A stretch of DNA of 6,373 nucleotides from Dehalococcoidales bacterium (GCA_028718465.1 JAQULX010000176.1:1-6373); one strand, 5' to 3'. Shown: positions 1 to 5,779, counted from the first letter of the stretch. Translations and numbers: made by a program. Notes: a model not told the origin generated them from the letters alone.

Positions 1-386
1 GATACGATAATTAACGCATTATGAAAAATGCCCTCTGTATTGAGAGGTGCATTATTTCCGCCGGGACTGTCCTGAAAGACAGCGGCAAGAATCATACAGA
101 TACCGTAAAGAGTTAACATCAACCACGCAATACGAGCTTTAATACCGTGCCTGAGATTTATATACAAACTGTAAGCAAAACCGATAACAAGTACTCCATA
201 AACAACAAAGCCAATCGTCAATAATTGCGGAGTTTTACTGCCTTGTTGACTAAGAGAGCTGATTGTGTCTGTCATTTGATTAAAGCCTGGAGTTAATAAT
301 CCGGCTATAATCACAATGATACTAATTATGACTGGCGCCACAATACCAAACACAGAGAAAATACGTGAGATTAGTCTTCGGGACAT
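1..386 (-). CDS. DUF998-type integral membrane protein, partial (C-terminus off the left edge)
   Basis: The open frame runs from an ATG at 386 to the window edge and gives 128 complete codons with no stop. Three hydrophobic segments are visible: residues about 9-31 (starting IFSVFGIVAPVII), 55-76 (LLTIGFVVYGVLVIGFAYSL) and 86-104 (IAWLMLTLYGICMILAAVF). Between the first two lies PGFNQMTDTISSLSQQGS, which resembles the 'D-TIS-L---G' signature after the first helix of DUF998 proteins. After the third helix comes QDSPGGN followed by FHN, matching the family's 'F--D-----H' stretch. DUF998 proteins are small multi-pass membrane proteins of unknown function, usually with about six helices, so roughly half is missing here. 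No Shine-Dalgarno precedes the ATG, but a consensus promoter lies directly upstream, so leaderless translation is likely. The next in-frame Met (38) would delete the first helix, which supports the start chosen. The family call comes from motif resemblance. Confidence 0.72.
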   Translation of the reverse strand, partial: MSRRLISRIFSVFGIVAPVIISIIVIIAGLLTPGFNQMTDTISSLSQQGSKTPQLLTIGFVVYGVLVIGFAYSLYINLRHGIKARIAWLMLTLYGICMILAAVFQDSPGGNNAPLNTEGIFHNALIIV

Positions 387-392
387 TGTAAA

Positions 393-421
393 ATTGTAAA
401 AAATCATACTGCTTTTGTCAA
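393..421 (-). promoter_or_regulatory. Sigma-70 promoter for the DUF998 gene (predicted leaderless)
   Basis: On the minus strand a perfect -35 TTGACA (421-416) is followed after exactly 17 bases by TACAAT (398-393; 5 of 6 to consensus). Transcription would start about 7 bases further on, near 386, which is the A of the ATG. The DUF998 gene is therefore probably transcribed on its own rather than from the sigma-factor unit upstream. The -10-like TACAAT is repeated at 390-385, overlapping the start codon, but has no -35 at proper spacing. Confidence 0.7.
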
Positions 422-495
422 AGTATTAAAACGAAGATTTAACTATGCGGTTCTTACTGCAGTCAGATTACTCAGGCTCGGGCAATCTCACGGTC

Positions 496-681
496 TCAAG
501 CAGAACGAATCTCATTACCTGAGAGAGAAACTACTATAGAAGTAGAGCAGCCAAGAGTCATAAACTCAACTTCGTATCCATTATTGCCGTGCAATAGGAC
601 AACCGTTCCCACATCACCCTTTTTCAGATGATGCTCAGGTAAATCAATGGTTAAAATAACACGATCAAGTTCTTTTATCAT
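496..681 (-). CDS. DUF4926 domain-containing small protein
   Basis: This 61-residue protein resembles the DUF4926 family along its whole length. It opens with IKELDRVILTIDLPEHHLKKGDVG, continues with GTVV and GYEVEFMTLG, and ends VVSLSGNEIRSA. Residues 5-15 (LDRVILTIDLP), the K-GDVGTVV block (residues 20-28) and the YEVEF strand (36-40) are the recognisable elements. The fold is expected to be a small beta-barrel, and the function is unknown. It starts 19 bases after the sigma-factor stop with a modest purine-rich site (AAAGAG), so it is probably co-transcribed with the sigma gene. No partner gene such as a toxin lies next to it; the following gene has its own promoter. Confidence 0.75.
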   Translation of the reverse strand: MIKELDRVILTIDLPEHHLKKGDVGTVVLLHGNNGYEVEFMTLGCSTSIVVSLSGNEIRSA

Positions 682-700
682 TTGTATCTCTTTAATGGGA

Positions 701-2107
701 TCATTCCAAATAGTCTCTCAATTTACGGCTCCGGCTCGGGTGTCGCATTTTACGAAGGGCTTTTGCTTCAATTTGCCGAATACGTTCACGTGTGACATTG
801 AATTCTACGCCAACCTCCCCAAGAGTGCGACTCCTGCCATCCTCTAATCCGAACCGGAGCTCTATTACTCGTTGTTCTCTTGGCGTAAGCGTTGAAAGAA
901 CTTCGCCAATTTGGTCTTTGAGCAATTGACGAACGGCACTGTCTAAAGGCGGAACCGCATTATGGTCCTCTATAAAGTCACCCAGTTTGGCATCTGCTTC
1001 TTCACCCAGTGGAAGATCGAGCGAGATAGGAAACTGTGCTATCTTAGCCACTTCCTTAATTTTCTCCGGAGATATTCCCAATTCCTCACCGATTTCATCG
1101 GCAGTAGGATTTCGTCCATTCTTTTGTGTCATACTACGGGTTGCTCGCAGCAATTTATTAATAATTTCGATCATATGAACTGGAACCCTAATGGTTCGTG
1201 CCTGATCTGCAATGGCACGTGTAATTGCCTGCCGTATCCACCAGGTCGCATAAGTACTGAATTTGAATCCCTTGTGGTGGTTGAACTTTTCTACCGCTTT
1301 CATCAATCCGAGATTTCCTTCCTGAATAAGATCCAGCAAAGATAAACCGTGACCGATATTTTTCTTGGCAATACTTACAACAAGGCGTAGATTAGCTTCA
1401 ATAAGTAGATCTCTCGCAGTTTCCTCCTCTTTTTTCAAACTATGGAGATATTCATTCAACACTGCGAAATGTGCCTCAAGGCTCTGAATGAAACCTGTAT
1501 CCATAACCAGTTCAGGGATATCACTTAGTTCTTTGGAACCGACAGCATCTAAAACGAGAGCTGGTAACAGGGTGGTATCTACAGAGAGGGTGATGAGCAA
1601 GGATTCAACTGTTTGGGGGGACAAACTCAATTTATCGGCAATAGTTTGCACCATCAGCGGGTCAATAAAACCATCGATCGCGGCTTTAAATTTTTTATCG
1701 GTAATAAGATCGCGAAATTCACTGATTTCTCCCTGACCCACATACTCCTGAAGCGCCTGAATGATTTCCCATGACTGTCCCAATTCTCTAACAATCTCTA
1801 AAATAATTTGATTGGGGGAGGCTGCTTTTCTCTGTTTTACAAGTCCTTGTCTTACTCCAGAGATACGTGTTCCAATCTCAATCTGTCGAGCCGCCTTTTT
1901 TTCATCTTGTGCCGTTAGAAGTGAGATATGACCGATTTCGTGAAGGTAAAGACGTATGGGGTCATAAATAACCCCGGTGTTTTCCGGTTCCGGATCTGCC
2001 CTTTCCTCAACTTCTTCGACATCGGGTTCCAAATCTAGGGTAGCTTCAGAAATGGTTTCTTCTTCGACCACATTAATTTTTATGTCTGAATTTTCTAATA
2101 TTGTCAT
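701..2107 (-). CDS. rpoD: RNA polymerase sigma factor, RpoD/SigA (primary sigma-70) class
   Basis: This 468-residue protein directs RNA polymerase to -10/-35 promoters. Residues 1-45 form an acidic tail, with no clear region 1.1. Region 1.2 spans about 48-78 ([21 protein letters not shown]). A helical non-conserved insert follows (about 80-225). Region 2 (about 231-302) carries the core-binding [17 protein letters not shown] and the -10 recognition/melting segment [13 protein letters not shown]. Region 3 is about 310-385 (RVPVHM, then [12 protein letters not shown]). Region 4 (about 403-456) has [18 protein letters not shown] and the -35-binding helix-turn-helix [21 protein letters not shown]. 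The C-terminus RKLRDYLE is typical of primary sigmas. The ATG has AAGGGA 8 bases upstream. All regions are intact, so it should be functional. Whether it is the only primary sigma or a second RpoD-like copy cannot be told here. The DUF4926 gene follows closely, and the recombinase unit is divergent. Confidence 0.95.
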   Translation of the reverse strand: MTILENSDIKINVVEEETISEATLDLEPDVEEVEERADPEPENTGVIYDPIRLYLHEIGHISLLTAQDEKKAARQIEIGTRISGVRQGLVKQRKAASPNQIILEIVRELGQSWEIIQALQEYVGQGEISEFRDLITDKKFKAAIDGFIDPLMVQTIADKLSLSPQTVESLLITLSVDTTLLPALVLDAVGSKELSDIPELVMDTGFIQSLEAHFAVLNEYLHSLKKEEETARDLLIEANLRLVVSIAKKNIGHGLSLLDLIQEGNLGLMKAVEKFNHHKGFKFSTYATWWIRQAITRAIADQARTIRVPVHMIEIINKLLRATRSMTQKNGRNPTADEIGEELGISPEKIKEVAKIAQFPISLDLPLGEEADAKLGDFIEDHNAVPPLDSAVRQLLKDQIGEVLSTLTPREQRVIELRFGLEDGRSRTLGEVGVEFNVTRERIRQIEAKALRKMRHPSRSRKLRDYLE

Positions 2108-2172
2108 TTCTCACGTCCCTTATAGCCGTTAATCAGCATTTCTTAACCCCATTTTTTGACAATGAAGCATTG

Positions 2173-2200
2173 TTATTAGCACTAAAATAAGGGGGGTCAG
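2173..2200 (-). promoter_or_regulatory. Possible extended -10 promoter for the sigma-factor gene
   Basis: On the minus strand, TGC-TAATAA (2181-2173) fits an extended -10 pattern, with a weak -35 CTGACC (2200-2195) 16 bases upstream. Predicted initiation near 2166 would give a leader of about 60 bases. A 6-bp dyad (2159-2173) sits on the predicted start. Neither hexamer is strong and the intergenic region is AT-rich, so this is only the best-placed candidate. Confidence 0.22.
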
Positions 2201-2210
2201 TTTTCCGGCT

Positions 2211-2312
2211 TTAGTCGCTGTTAGAACCTGGTTCAAATGGGATTATTTGGGGATTGCTACCATTGCAGAAATCAGGTGAAAAAACTATTCGTTTACCATT
2301 CAATCTTACCAT
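2211..2312 (-). CDS. Possible 33-residue ORF upstream of the sigma factor
   Basis: An ATG at 2312 has a good Shine-Dalgarno (AAGGGA, 2325-2320, 7 bases away) and opens 33 codons ending in TAA. The peptide starts MVRLNGKRIVFSPDF, has one Cys, and ends EPGSNSD. I do not recognise it. It lies on the same strand as the sigma gene, about 100 bases before its start, so it could be a leader peptide or a chance frame. Against it: it is short, and the nearest promoter candidate (2331-2359) would start transcription inside the Shine-Dalgarno. Confidence 0.25.
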   Translation of the reverse strand: MVRLNGKRIVFSPDFCNGSNPQIIPFEPGSNSD

Positions 2313-2330
2313 CTTGTCTTCCCTTAGTCT

Positions 2331-2359
2331 ACTATTTCACAATTTATCACACTTGACAA
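2331..2359 (-). promoter_or_regulatory. Possible minus-strand promoter, back-to-back with the recombinase promoter
   Basis: On the minus strand TTGTCA (2359-2354; 5 of 6) is followed after 17 bases by AATAGT (2336-2331; 4 of 6). Its -35 shares bases with the -35 of the plus-strand recombinase promoter (2353-2358), so the two could compete for polymerase. It could supply transcript to the sigma-factor gene through a leader of about 215 bases. The evidence is hexamer matches only. Confidence 0.33.
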
Positions 2360-2381
2360 ATATAGCCGGTTCTGGTACTAT
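2353..2381 (+). promoter_or_regulatory. Strong extended -10 promoter of the recombinase operon
   Basis: A perfect -35 TTGACA (2353-2358), a 17-base spacer and -10 TACTAT (2376-2381; 4 of 6) preceded by the extended -10 element TGG (2373-2375). The predicted start is near 2388, leaving an AT-rich leader of about 55 bases before the first gene at 2443. No other promoter-like sequence was noticed before the downstream genes, so this one probably drives all three. Confidence 0.72.
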
Positions 2382-2401
2382 CAATACGTTTGATAATACC
2401 A
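2373..2401. promoter_or_regulatory. 29-base inverted repeat over the -10 and start site: probable operator
   Basis: The left arm TGGTACTATCAA (2373-2384) and right arm TTGATAATACCA (2390-2401) are complementary at 11 of 12 positions, around a 5-base centre (TACGT). The left arm contains the whole extended -10 and the centre covers the predicted start site, so a dimeric protein bound here would block initiation. The symmetry centres on a single base (2387), which suits a repressor operator better than a serine-recombinase crossover site, which has a central dinucleotide. No classical repressor gene is adjacent. The two small operon proteins or the recombinase could be the ligand. Confidence 0.6.
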
Positions 2402-2442
2402 ATATTATAACTTATTTAAATATTTAATTGTGAGGAAAGCCT

Positions 2443-2823
2443 ATGAATCCATCAATCTATACTATGAAAGTCAACCCCGACCACTTGGAAGGCGCCAGGA
2501 AGTTTTTCTCTCGAATTAATCTACCCTTACAGGAATCACTCAGGGCTCAAATGAAAATGGCGTCCGACTGCGAGCGGTGCCTGGAGCTGGTAGAAGCCAA
2601 TGCTCCGGTTGAACAGGTACAGAGCGCCTTTGCCAGTATCCTTGATAACGCCAAAGAGACCTGGCATCTAAACGGTATATTCAGAGAAGTAATTATGAAG
2701 ACCGCTGAAATCTGCAAACTGCCTCAGGAGTTTATCAACAATGTCATGACTGAAGCCGAAAGGATAAATAGCACCAAAACCAAAGAGCGCCAGACTCAGA
2801 AGCGCAGGAGGCAGAAGCCATGA
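2443..2823 (+). CDS. Uncharacterised helical protein with basic tail, first gene of the recombinase operon
   Basis: This 126-residue protein is not recognised. It reads as mostly alpha-helical, without a signal peptide or membrane segment, and has two nearby cysteines (SDCERCLEL, residues about 44-52). The last 18 residues are strongly basic (ending ERQTQKRRRQKP), as expected of a nucleic-acid-binding tail. The ATG at 2443 follows GAGG by 7-8 bases; an internal Met8 has no ribosome site. Its stop overlaps the next start (ATGA at 2820), so the two are probably translationally coupled. Size, charge and position before a large serine recombinase make a recombination directionality factor, accessory DNA-binding protein or autoregulator plausible. 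No helix-turn-helix is evident, and this role is inference. Confidence 0.8.
   Translation: MNPSIYTMKVNPDHLEGARKFFSRINLPLQESLRAQMKMASDCERCLELVEANAPVEQVQSAFASILDNAKETWHLNGIFREVIMKTAEICKLPQEFINNVMTEAERINSTKTKERQTQKRRRQKP
2806..2811 (+). promoter_or_regulatory. Consensus Shine-Dalgarno inside the first gene, fixing the second gene's start
   Basis: AGGAGG ends 8 bases before the ATG at 2820. It lies inside the Arg/Lys-rich tail codons of the preceding gene, so the same bases encode that tail and set the start of the second gene within the ATGA overlap. Confidence 0.75.
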
Positions 2824-3545
2824 CGACACAGAAGCTATCGGAGTGGATCAAGACAGGTTATCCCTATTTAAAGGAAGAGGTTGGGCTGGCAGAGTGGGTC
2901 TTGCCGAAGCATCTGTTTAACCGTGCCATAGATGAGGTGGGTGACGCCGGCATACTCAAAGCAAGCCGTACGCTGGGATTGACTGATAACCTTGTACATC
3001 TTATGAATGAGGTATCAGACCCGGGTAGTATACCGATTGCTGACTGGCAAGAGGCAATAAGCAAATGGCCGCCATTATCTGAAGTCGGTCCCGTAGTCGC
3101 CGCTTTCCTCCAAACACAATACCGAAGTCTTAATAGTGGATTTAACCCAAAGATCATTTGCCGGAGCCTGGCAGTACTCCTCTATGCGCCTTTTGTCGAT
3201 TGTGGCAAGAAACTACTACAAGAAATAGCCCTGATACTGGACAGACCCGCCGCTGACTCCGCCGGGTTGATAAGAAGCTATGTTGAGGCTGTAAAAAAAG
3301 GTGACGTCCAAACCCTGGAAAAGGTTAATGACTCTATCGTAAAATACGGTGCCTGGCGCAAATGGGCATCGGTAATGGGGGAACAGGCGCTGAAATGCCG
3401 GTACACACCAAAGCTGATTGCGGTTACCCCACCGAATACACCAGATTTATTATCGCTTCTAACTAATCTAATAAAGGAGAGGCAAGACAATGGACCTTCA
3501 GGAAATAGTAAGGAAAACCCGGGCAAGCCGCCTGTTACCCAGTGA
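2820..3545 (+). CDS. Uncharacterised 241-residue protein, second gene of the recombinase operon
   Basis: No family is recognised. The protein looks soluble and mostly helical, opening TTQKLSEWIKTGYPYLKEEVGLAEWVLPK. A fairly hydrophobic stretch at about residues 115-140 (IICRSLAVLLYAPFVDCGKK) is too broken for a membrane helix. The last 20 or so residues are Pro/Gly/Asn/Ser-rich (GPSGNSKENPGKPPVTQ) and probably disordered; this tail is the part encoded in the 56-base overlap with the recombinase. It starts at 2820, overlapping the previous stop by 4 bases, behind a perfect AGGAGG. The tight coupling suggests it acts with the recombinase, for example as an accessory or specificity subunit, or that it links recombination to another process. 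It lacks the serine or tyrosine recombinase active-site motifs, so it is not a second catalytic subunit. Confidence 0.82.
   Translation: MTTQKLSEWIKTGYPYLKEEVGLAEWVLPKHLFNRAIDEVGDAGILKASRTLGLTDNLVHLMNEVSDPGSIPIADWQEAISKWPPLSEVGPVVAAFLQTQYRSLNSGFNPKIICRSLAVLLYAPFVDCGKKLLQEIALILDRPAADSAGLIRSYVEAVKKGDVQTLEKVNDSIVKYGAWRKWASVMGEQALKCRYTPKLIAVTPPNTPDLLSLLTNLIKERQDNGPSGNSKENPGKPPVTQ
3474..3482 (+). promoter_or_regulatory. Shine-Dalgarno of the recombinase, inside the preceding gene
   Basis: AAGGAGAGG lies 7-10 bases before the ATG at 3490, within the coding part of the 241-residue gene. It decides the recombinase start. The next in-frame Met (residue 56) falls after the catalytic serine, so a later start would destroy the enzyme, and the 56-base overlap is therefore real. 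Confidence 0.75.
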
Positions 3546-5616
3546 CGACGACCTGCGGAGTTTACCGCATAAGAAAGCCTTCGTTTACGGGAGGGTGTCA
3601 ACCCAGGTCCAGGTAACAGAAAGCCGGGAGTCAATAAAGGATATCGGTCGTCAGGTAATGAGGGCAAAGAAAGACGGCTATAACACTAACCTTACATTTG
3701 AGCAGGTGGAAAAGTGGCTGGTCGAGATCCAGAACGGTACCCAGGAGAGCAAAGTCATTGAAGATGGGGATATCATCGTCGATTGCCAGGACCTGGGACT
3801 CAGCGGCTCCCTTGATGAAAACAGGCGTCCAGGACTCGCACACTTGCAGCGCCGTGTAGAAAGCGATGAAGTCGGCGCTGTTTATCTCACTGAGGGCATG
3901 AGCCGACTATCCCGAGACCGTGACCGGGTGCTCGGTTACCAGCTCTTAAAGCTACTGAAGCAGCATGTCTGCCGGATACGGACAACTGACGGCATCTATA
4001 ACCCGGCTATCCCCCGTGACTGGAACCACCTGGCAGATGATGTTACTAAATCAGCGGAAGAGATGAAAACCTCCGGCATCCGTATGCACAGCCGGAGGGT
4101 AGATAAAGCGGAAGACGGAGAGCATGTCGGGAGCCCCGTCTGTCCGGGTTACTTTGTGCCGATTACCGGACAGAAAAGAGACGGCGCCTATATTTTCAGT
4201 AAATGGCAGGTCTATCCCCCTCACCAGAAGGTAGTTAATGAAGCGCTCGAGGAAGTAGTGAGGCAGGGATCCATATCAAAGGCGGTTCAGGTGATTAGTG
4301 CAAGGAAACTGGTCTTTCCATTCTTTCCTGATGAGCTCAAGTACATGGAGAAAAGATCGGCGCTGCGTTTCTATCTCAGGGACAAATCAGGGTACATCAT
4401 CACCTACAATAATCTGAAAAGCCTCTGTACCAATCTCAGACTGACCGGGGTTTGGCGGTGGCGGCATGTCACTAAAGAGAATAACCATGAGCCGGTAGTT
4501 CCTACCGAACTCTTTGAGCAGGCATACGATGTCGCCAAAGCAACTAAGCCCAAGGGGAAAGCCGCTTACGCCGAGCCGATGGAATGGTCGGACCTGCTCT
4601 ACTGCTATAATCATGACGTGCCAAGAAAGATTAGCGCACTCAATACAGTCGAGCGCTGGTCATGTCATACCTCAATACAAACCGGTCGTAGTGAGTCTTG
4701 TCTGCAGATTGCCGACCGGTTCCTGACCCCGCCACTGACTCAGGCATTTCTAAGCTGCCTTGACCTGACTCCTCACGCCCAGGCAGTGATGGAAAAGCTG
4801 AAGACCGACGTCAGCCAGAATAGTATTGAGGATAACCAACGAAGACGTCGGGAAGCCGAACTCAAGAAACACATTGCCGACCTGGAAAAGTATCTCGGCT
4901 GCGGTGATGCGGAAAGGGAAGAGGTATACTGGCGACTGGTACAAGAAGAGAAGGCCAAGCTTGATCTCCTCAAGCAAAAACCGCTCGCACCGAAGGCAAG
5001 TCCGGTAGATATCGAGAAGGTATTAAAGTTTCTTGAGAACATTGAAAGTGAGTGGGAGCGCTATCCCAGCGGGCTGAGAAACCGGCTGATTACACTACTG
5101 ATTGACCGGGTAGAGATAAAACATCAAGGCTATGACGTAGAGGCAACGATTATCTGGAAGGTCGGTTTCCGCCAGCTTATCCATATCAAGAGACCGCCCA
5201 TTGCCCTGCAGAAAGAAAAGAAGTGGCAGGCGGAAGAAGAAAACCTTCTCAAGCTGCTGTGGCCGAATTCATCGCGGGAAGTAATGTTTGCCGCATTACC
5301 GGGTCGTACCTGGGCATCGATACATAATCGAGCATCAATACTAAAGCTGAAAAGGCAGAGGACTTATTCAAGGACTGGGAACGTGAGACTCTGGACTAAG
5401 GCGGATGATAAGCGGTTAAAGAAACTGTATCGCACTGAGAAGAGTATTAGAGAGATAGCGGGCCAGTTGGCGAGGACTGAGGGGGCGGTAATTCACCGGG
5501 CTTCCCTGCTAGGGGTATCCCGGTCGGCAAAGGTTCGGTACCGGAGACCGGGTCCATCGTGGGAACCTGTAATGCTTGATGTGTTGCAATCTTCATCATC
5601 ACCATCATCATCATAA
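3490..5616 (+). CDS. Large serine recombinase with C-terminal SANT/Myb-like repeats
   Basis: This 708-residue site-specific DNA recombinase would act as a tetramer, cutting both att sites through a phosphoserine intermediate. The resolvase-type domain spans about 28-190. AFVYGRVSTQVQ holds Arg35 and the nucleophile Ser37, followed by DLGLSGS (101-107), NRRPGL, and EGMSRLSRD with Arg139 and Arg142. A Ser replaces the usual Asp before that first Arg, a variant I know from some large members. The recombinase domain follows (VGSPVCPGY at about 215, where 'GG--P-GY' is usual). A degenerate zinc ribbon offers Cys372, His375, Cys392 and Cys404 instead of four Cys. A coiled coil runs about 430-497. 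The C-terminus adds two SANT/Myb-like repeats, about 578-625 (KKWQAEEENLLKLLWP, then GRTWASIHNRASILKLKR) and 634-682 (LWTKADDKRLKKLY, then EGAVIHRASLLGVSR), probably extra DNA-binding units. The protein ends in SSSSPSSS, probably read from the flanking sequence. Confidence 0.93.
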   Translation: MDLQEIVRKTRASRLLPSDDDLRSLPHKKAFVYGRVSTQVQVTESRESIKDIGRQVMRAKKDGYNTNLTFEQVEKWLVEIQNGTQESKVIEDGDIIVDCQDLGLSGSLDENRRPGLAHLQRRVESDEVGAVYLTEGMSRLSRDRDRVLGYQLLKLLKQHVCRIRTTDGIYNPAIPRDWNHLADDVTKSAEEMKTSGIRMHSRRVDKAEDGEHVGSPVCPGYFVPITGQKRDGAYIFSKWQVYPPHQKVVNEALEEVVRQGSISKAVQVISARKLVFPFFPDELKYMEKRSALRFYLRDKSGYIITYNNLKSLCTNLRLTGVWRWRHVTKENNHEPVVPTELFEQAYDVAKATKPKGKAAYAEPMEWSDLLYCYNHDVPRKISALNTVERWSCHTSIQTGRSESCLQIADRFLTPPLTQAFLSCLDLTPHAQAVMEKLKTDVSQNSIEDNQRRRREAELKKHIADLEKYLGCGDAEREEVYWRLVQEEKAKLDLLKQKPLAPKASPVDIEKVLKFLENIESEWERYPSGLRNRLITLLIDRVEIKHQGYDVEATIIWKVGFRQLIHIKRPPIALQKEKKWQAEEENLLKLLWPNSSREVMFAALPGRTWASIHNRASILKLKRQRTYSRTGNVRLWTKADDKRLKKLYRTEKSIREIAGQLARTEGAVIHRASLLGVSRSAKVRYRRPGPSWEPVMLDVLQSSSSPSSS

Positions 5617-5749
5617 TTAACGGCATGATCGATTCGAGCATGTCACCGATCTGCAGGACACCGACACCGGGTGCCGTGGTGAGCTGTCCGGGTACCACGG
5701 TTGCGAGCTGTCCCGGCGAAACCGTACCGAGTTGCTGCGACTTAATCAT
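5447..5749 (-). CDS. Met-rich, PGQL-repeat protein, probably truncated or fused at its 3' end by the recombinase
   Basis: A 100-codon frame starts at an ATG with a strong site (GGAGGG, about 7 bases upstream), 30 bases after the 71-residue gene. Residues 6-28 are three near-repeats: QLGTVSPG, QLATVVPG, QLTTAPG. Then comes a hydrophobic, Met-rich stretch (MLESIMPLIMMMMVMM, 37-52) that could be a membrane or amphipathic helix. From about residue 54 the frame is simply antisense to the recombinase and loses that character (Pro/Gly/Thr-rich, no pattern). The first 53 or so codons are therefore probably a real gene, and the rest is read-through into the recombinase. I do not recognise the product. 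The overlap with the recombinase end is antisense (5447-5616). The original 3' end is either lost or lies beyond the element's other end. Confidence 0.5.
   Translation of the reverse strand: MIKSQQLGTVSPGQLATVVPGQLTTAPGVGVLQIGDMLESIMPLIMMMMVMMKIATHQALQVPTMDPVSGTEPLPTGIPLAGKPGELPPPQSSPTGPLSL
5593..5613. repeat. CAT trinucleotide tract shared by two converging frames
   Basis: On the plus strand this is (TCA)3-CCA-(TCA)3 in the recombinase frame, giving the Ser/Pro tail just before TAA. On the minus strand it reads ATG repeats with one GTG, giving the Met tract of the opposing gene. A simple repeat placed exactly at the end of one gene and inside a patterned region of the other marks a likely junction. 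Confidence 0.7.
5666..5734 (-). repeat. Three tandem 8-residue coding repeats (QL-T-V-x-P-G)
   Basis: Codons for QLGTVSPG, QLATVVPG and QLTTAPG follow one another on the minus strand; the third unit is one residue short. The CAGCTC (Gln-Leu) and nearby GG(A/T) codons are conserved between units, while the third positions elsewhere differ. This indicates a duplication that has been kept at protein level rather than a very recent slippage. Confidence 0.6.
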
Positions 5750-5779
5750 TAATTCCCTCCCTGAAGAATATCTCTGGGG

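Larger units (their letters stand above)
2108..2442. other. Divergent intergenic region between the sigma factor and the recombinase operon
   Basis: This 335-base AT-rich stretch separates the outward-facing sigma-factor and recombinase-operon starts. It holds a strong plus-strand promoter with an overlapping dyad (2353-2401) and a weaker minus-strand promoter candidate back-to-back with it. It also holds a possible 33-codon minus-strand ORF, a short dyad (ACAATG-aag-CATTGT, 2159-2173), and a perfect 12-base AT palindrome, TTAAATATTTAA (2416-2427), in the recombinase leader. No rho-independent terminator or tRNA-like sequence was found. If the recombinase unit is an inserted element, its left end should lie here, but no duplicated core sequence is apparent. 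Confidence 0.7.
2353..5616 (+). mobile_element. Probable serine-recombinase mobility module, ends undefined
   Basis: Three overlapping plus-strand genes ending in a large serine recombinase form one unit with its own promoter and operator. They are more G+C-rich than the sigma-factor block. Large serine recombinases integrate or excise phages and genomic islands, so the unit is likely mobile or the integration module of a larger island. The coordinates given are those of the transcription unit, not of a mapped element. No direct repeats marking attL/attR were found between 2108-2442 and 5580-6373, so the partner end may lie outside the window. Confidence 0.4.

Noticed and set aside
647..1736. 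Several plus-strand frames of 60-127 codons
   Set aside because: All lie antisense to the DUF4926 and sigma-factor genes, with Cys/Phe/Ser-rich shadow composition and no ribosome sites.
2225..2250. tRNA/tmRNA-like T-loop (GGTTCAAAT) that might be an integration target
   Set aside because: The flanking bases cannot form the 5-bp T-stem and no acceptor stem or CCA end is present.
2121..2371. TATAGCCG repeated near 2121 and 2361
   Set aside because: It is only 8 bases long, with no symmetry or placement that suggests a function.
2864..3667. Two minus-strand frames of 97 and 129 codons
   Set aside because: They are antisense to the well-supported operon genes, and no Shine-Dalgarno or family motif was seen.
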